DNA of 43,868 bases from contig NZ_DATMFZ010000101.1 of the NCBI RefSeq assembly GCF_035556675.1, positions 1 to 43,868 on the forward strand, written 5' to 3'. The notes beneath the pieces are model-generated. The model ran no database searches, was not told the origin of the DNA, and saw only the letters and a program-made list of their open reading frames with translations. The position numbers were made by a program, and so were the translations under genes. This document shows positions 43,384 to 43,868 of this stretch, in pieces (position 1 is the first letter of the stretch; each line of letters starts with the position of its first letter). Origin of the DNA: Geminicoccus sp035556675. Its GTDB lineage: Bacteria > Pseudomonadota > Alphaproteobacteria > Geminicoccales > Geminicoccaceae.

Positions 43384-43868
43384 ATGGGCGACGACCCCAA
43401 CGACGAACCGCGCGAGTTCTCCTCGCCGCCCTGCTTCATGCACGAGCTGGATCCCACCTGGCTCGGCCTGCCTCCCGCCGACCTCCTGCCCTGGCGCAAG
43501 GCGGAGCGCGAGCGGCTGATCGCGGCGCGCCTGGCAGTCCCGGCCGCCCAGCGCGCAGTCCTGACAGAAGCGATCACCGCGCATCTGGACGAGGTGGCAG
43601 GCGACCTCCAGGGCAAGGTGGTCAGCGCCTGGTGGCCGTTCCGTGGCGAGCCGGACCTGCGCCCCTGGCTCACCCAGGCCATCGAGCGCGGTGCGGTCGC
43701 CGCCCTGCCGGTGGTCGTGCAGAAGAGCGCGCCGCTCCAGTTCCGCGCCTGGCGCCCGGGCTGCCGGATGGAGCGCGGCATCTGGAACATCCCGGTCCCG
43801 GCCGATGGCGAGGCCGTGACCCCCGACCTGGTGCTGGCGCCGGTGGTGGGCTTCGACCCCGACTGCTA
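43384..43868 (+). CDS. 5-formyltetrahydrofolate cyclo-ligase (partial, runs off the end)
   Basis: The first 161 residues of an enzyme that turns 5-formyl-THF into 5,10-methenyl-THF with ATP. The substrate and phosphate regions include PWRKAERERLIAAR and SAWWPFRGEPDLRPWL, and the fragment ends in LAPVVGFDPDC, just before the expected YGGGYYDR-type loop. The N-terminal 30 residues (EFSSPPCFMHELDPTW) are an extension. GGGAGG precedes the ATG, 22 bp after the MDR gene. Its place at the end of this operon hints at one-carbon units in the pathway. Confidence 0.88.
   Translation, partial: MGDDPNDEPREFSSPPCFMHELDPTWLGLPPADLLPWRKAERERLIAARLAVPAAQRAVLTEAITAHLDEVAGDLQGKVVSAWWPFRGEPDLRPWLTQAIERGAVAALPVVVQKSAPLQFRAWRPGCRMERGIWNIPVPADGEAVTPDLVLAPVVGFDPDC

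Noticed and set aside
1..43868. Mobile elements, CRISPR arrays, phage genes, tRNA or rRNA genes
   Set aside because: I saw no transposase, spaced direct repeats, phage structural proteins or cloverleaf sequences. This was a reading by eye, so a degenerate RNA gene could be missed.

Overview
This is about 44 kb of very GC-rich chromosomal DNA from an alphaproteobacterium. The ribosome-assembly and proline synteny (rplU-rpmA-obgE-proB-proA, then nadD-rsfS-rlmH), an IalB-family secreted protein, a fused cytochrome oxidase subunit I/III and a perfect EcfG-type promoter motif all point that way. A free-living lineage near the Rhodospirillales or Geminicoccales is my guess, made without any database search. 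Genes are tightly packed, many with 4-bp ATGA or GTGA overlaps. No gene-free stretch exceeds about 220 bp, and I saw no tRNA, rRNA, insertion sequence or CRISPR array.

Layout. (1) 1-2151: the 3' end of an unknown gene, then a molybdopterin oxidoreductase. (2) 2203-7858: a terminal oxidase operon (CuA/cytochrome c subunit II, fused subunit I/III, a small membrane protein, a CtaG-type assembly factor, a triheme cytochrome c) preceded by a candidate general-stress sigma factor promoter. (3) 7855-17142: rplU, rpmA, obgE, proB, proA, then an inserted block (ECF sigma factor, RskA-like anti-sigma factor, MocR-type regulator, DUF983 protein), then nadD, rsfS, rlmH. (4) 17244-18572: the NhaA antiporter. 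(5) 18565-25012, minus strand: SpoU-family RNA methyltransferase, IalB-family protein, rlmN, sppA, FieF-like metal exporter and a divergent enolase-superfamily protein. (6) 25155-28004: a quinone-oxidoreductase-like enzyme and two tandem EamA transporters. (7) 28170-33471: a surface-polysaccharide cluster (GT4 glycosyltransferase, Wzx-like flippase, pyruvyltransferase, sulfotransferase) in alternating orientations. (8) 33477-43868: a long plus-strand catabolic operon with a binding protein, two permeases, a 69-residue membrane protein, two different ATPases, a GMC oxidoreductase, a GntR/FCD regulator, an SDR, an MDR and the start of 5-formyltetrahydrofolate cyclo-ligase.

The most notable signals are in four places. 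The importer in region 8 has two ATPases whose non-consensus residues fall in the same composite ATP site, and both carry Glu in place of the Q-loop Gln. The oxidase has Gln where A-type oxidases carry the K-channel Lys and seems tied to the general stress response. A perfect 20-bp palindrome lies just upstream of the sulfotransferase. The enolase-superfamily protein lacks the usual acid/base residues. All of these are readings by eye and were not tested by alignment software.
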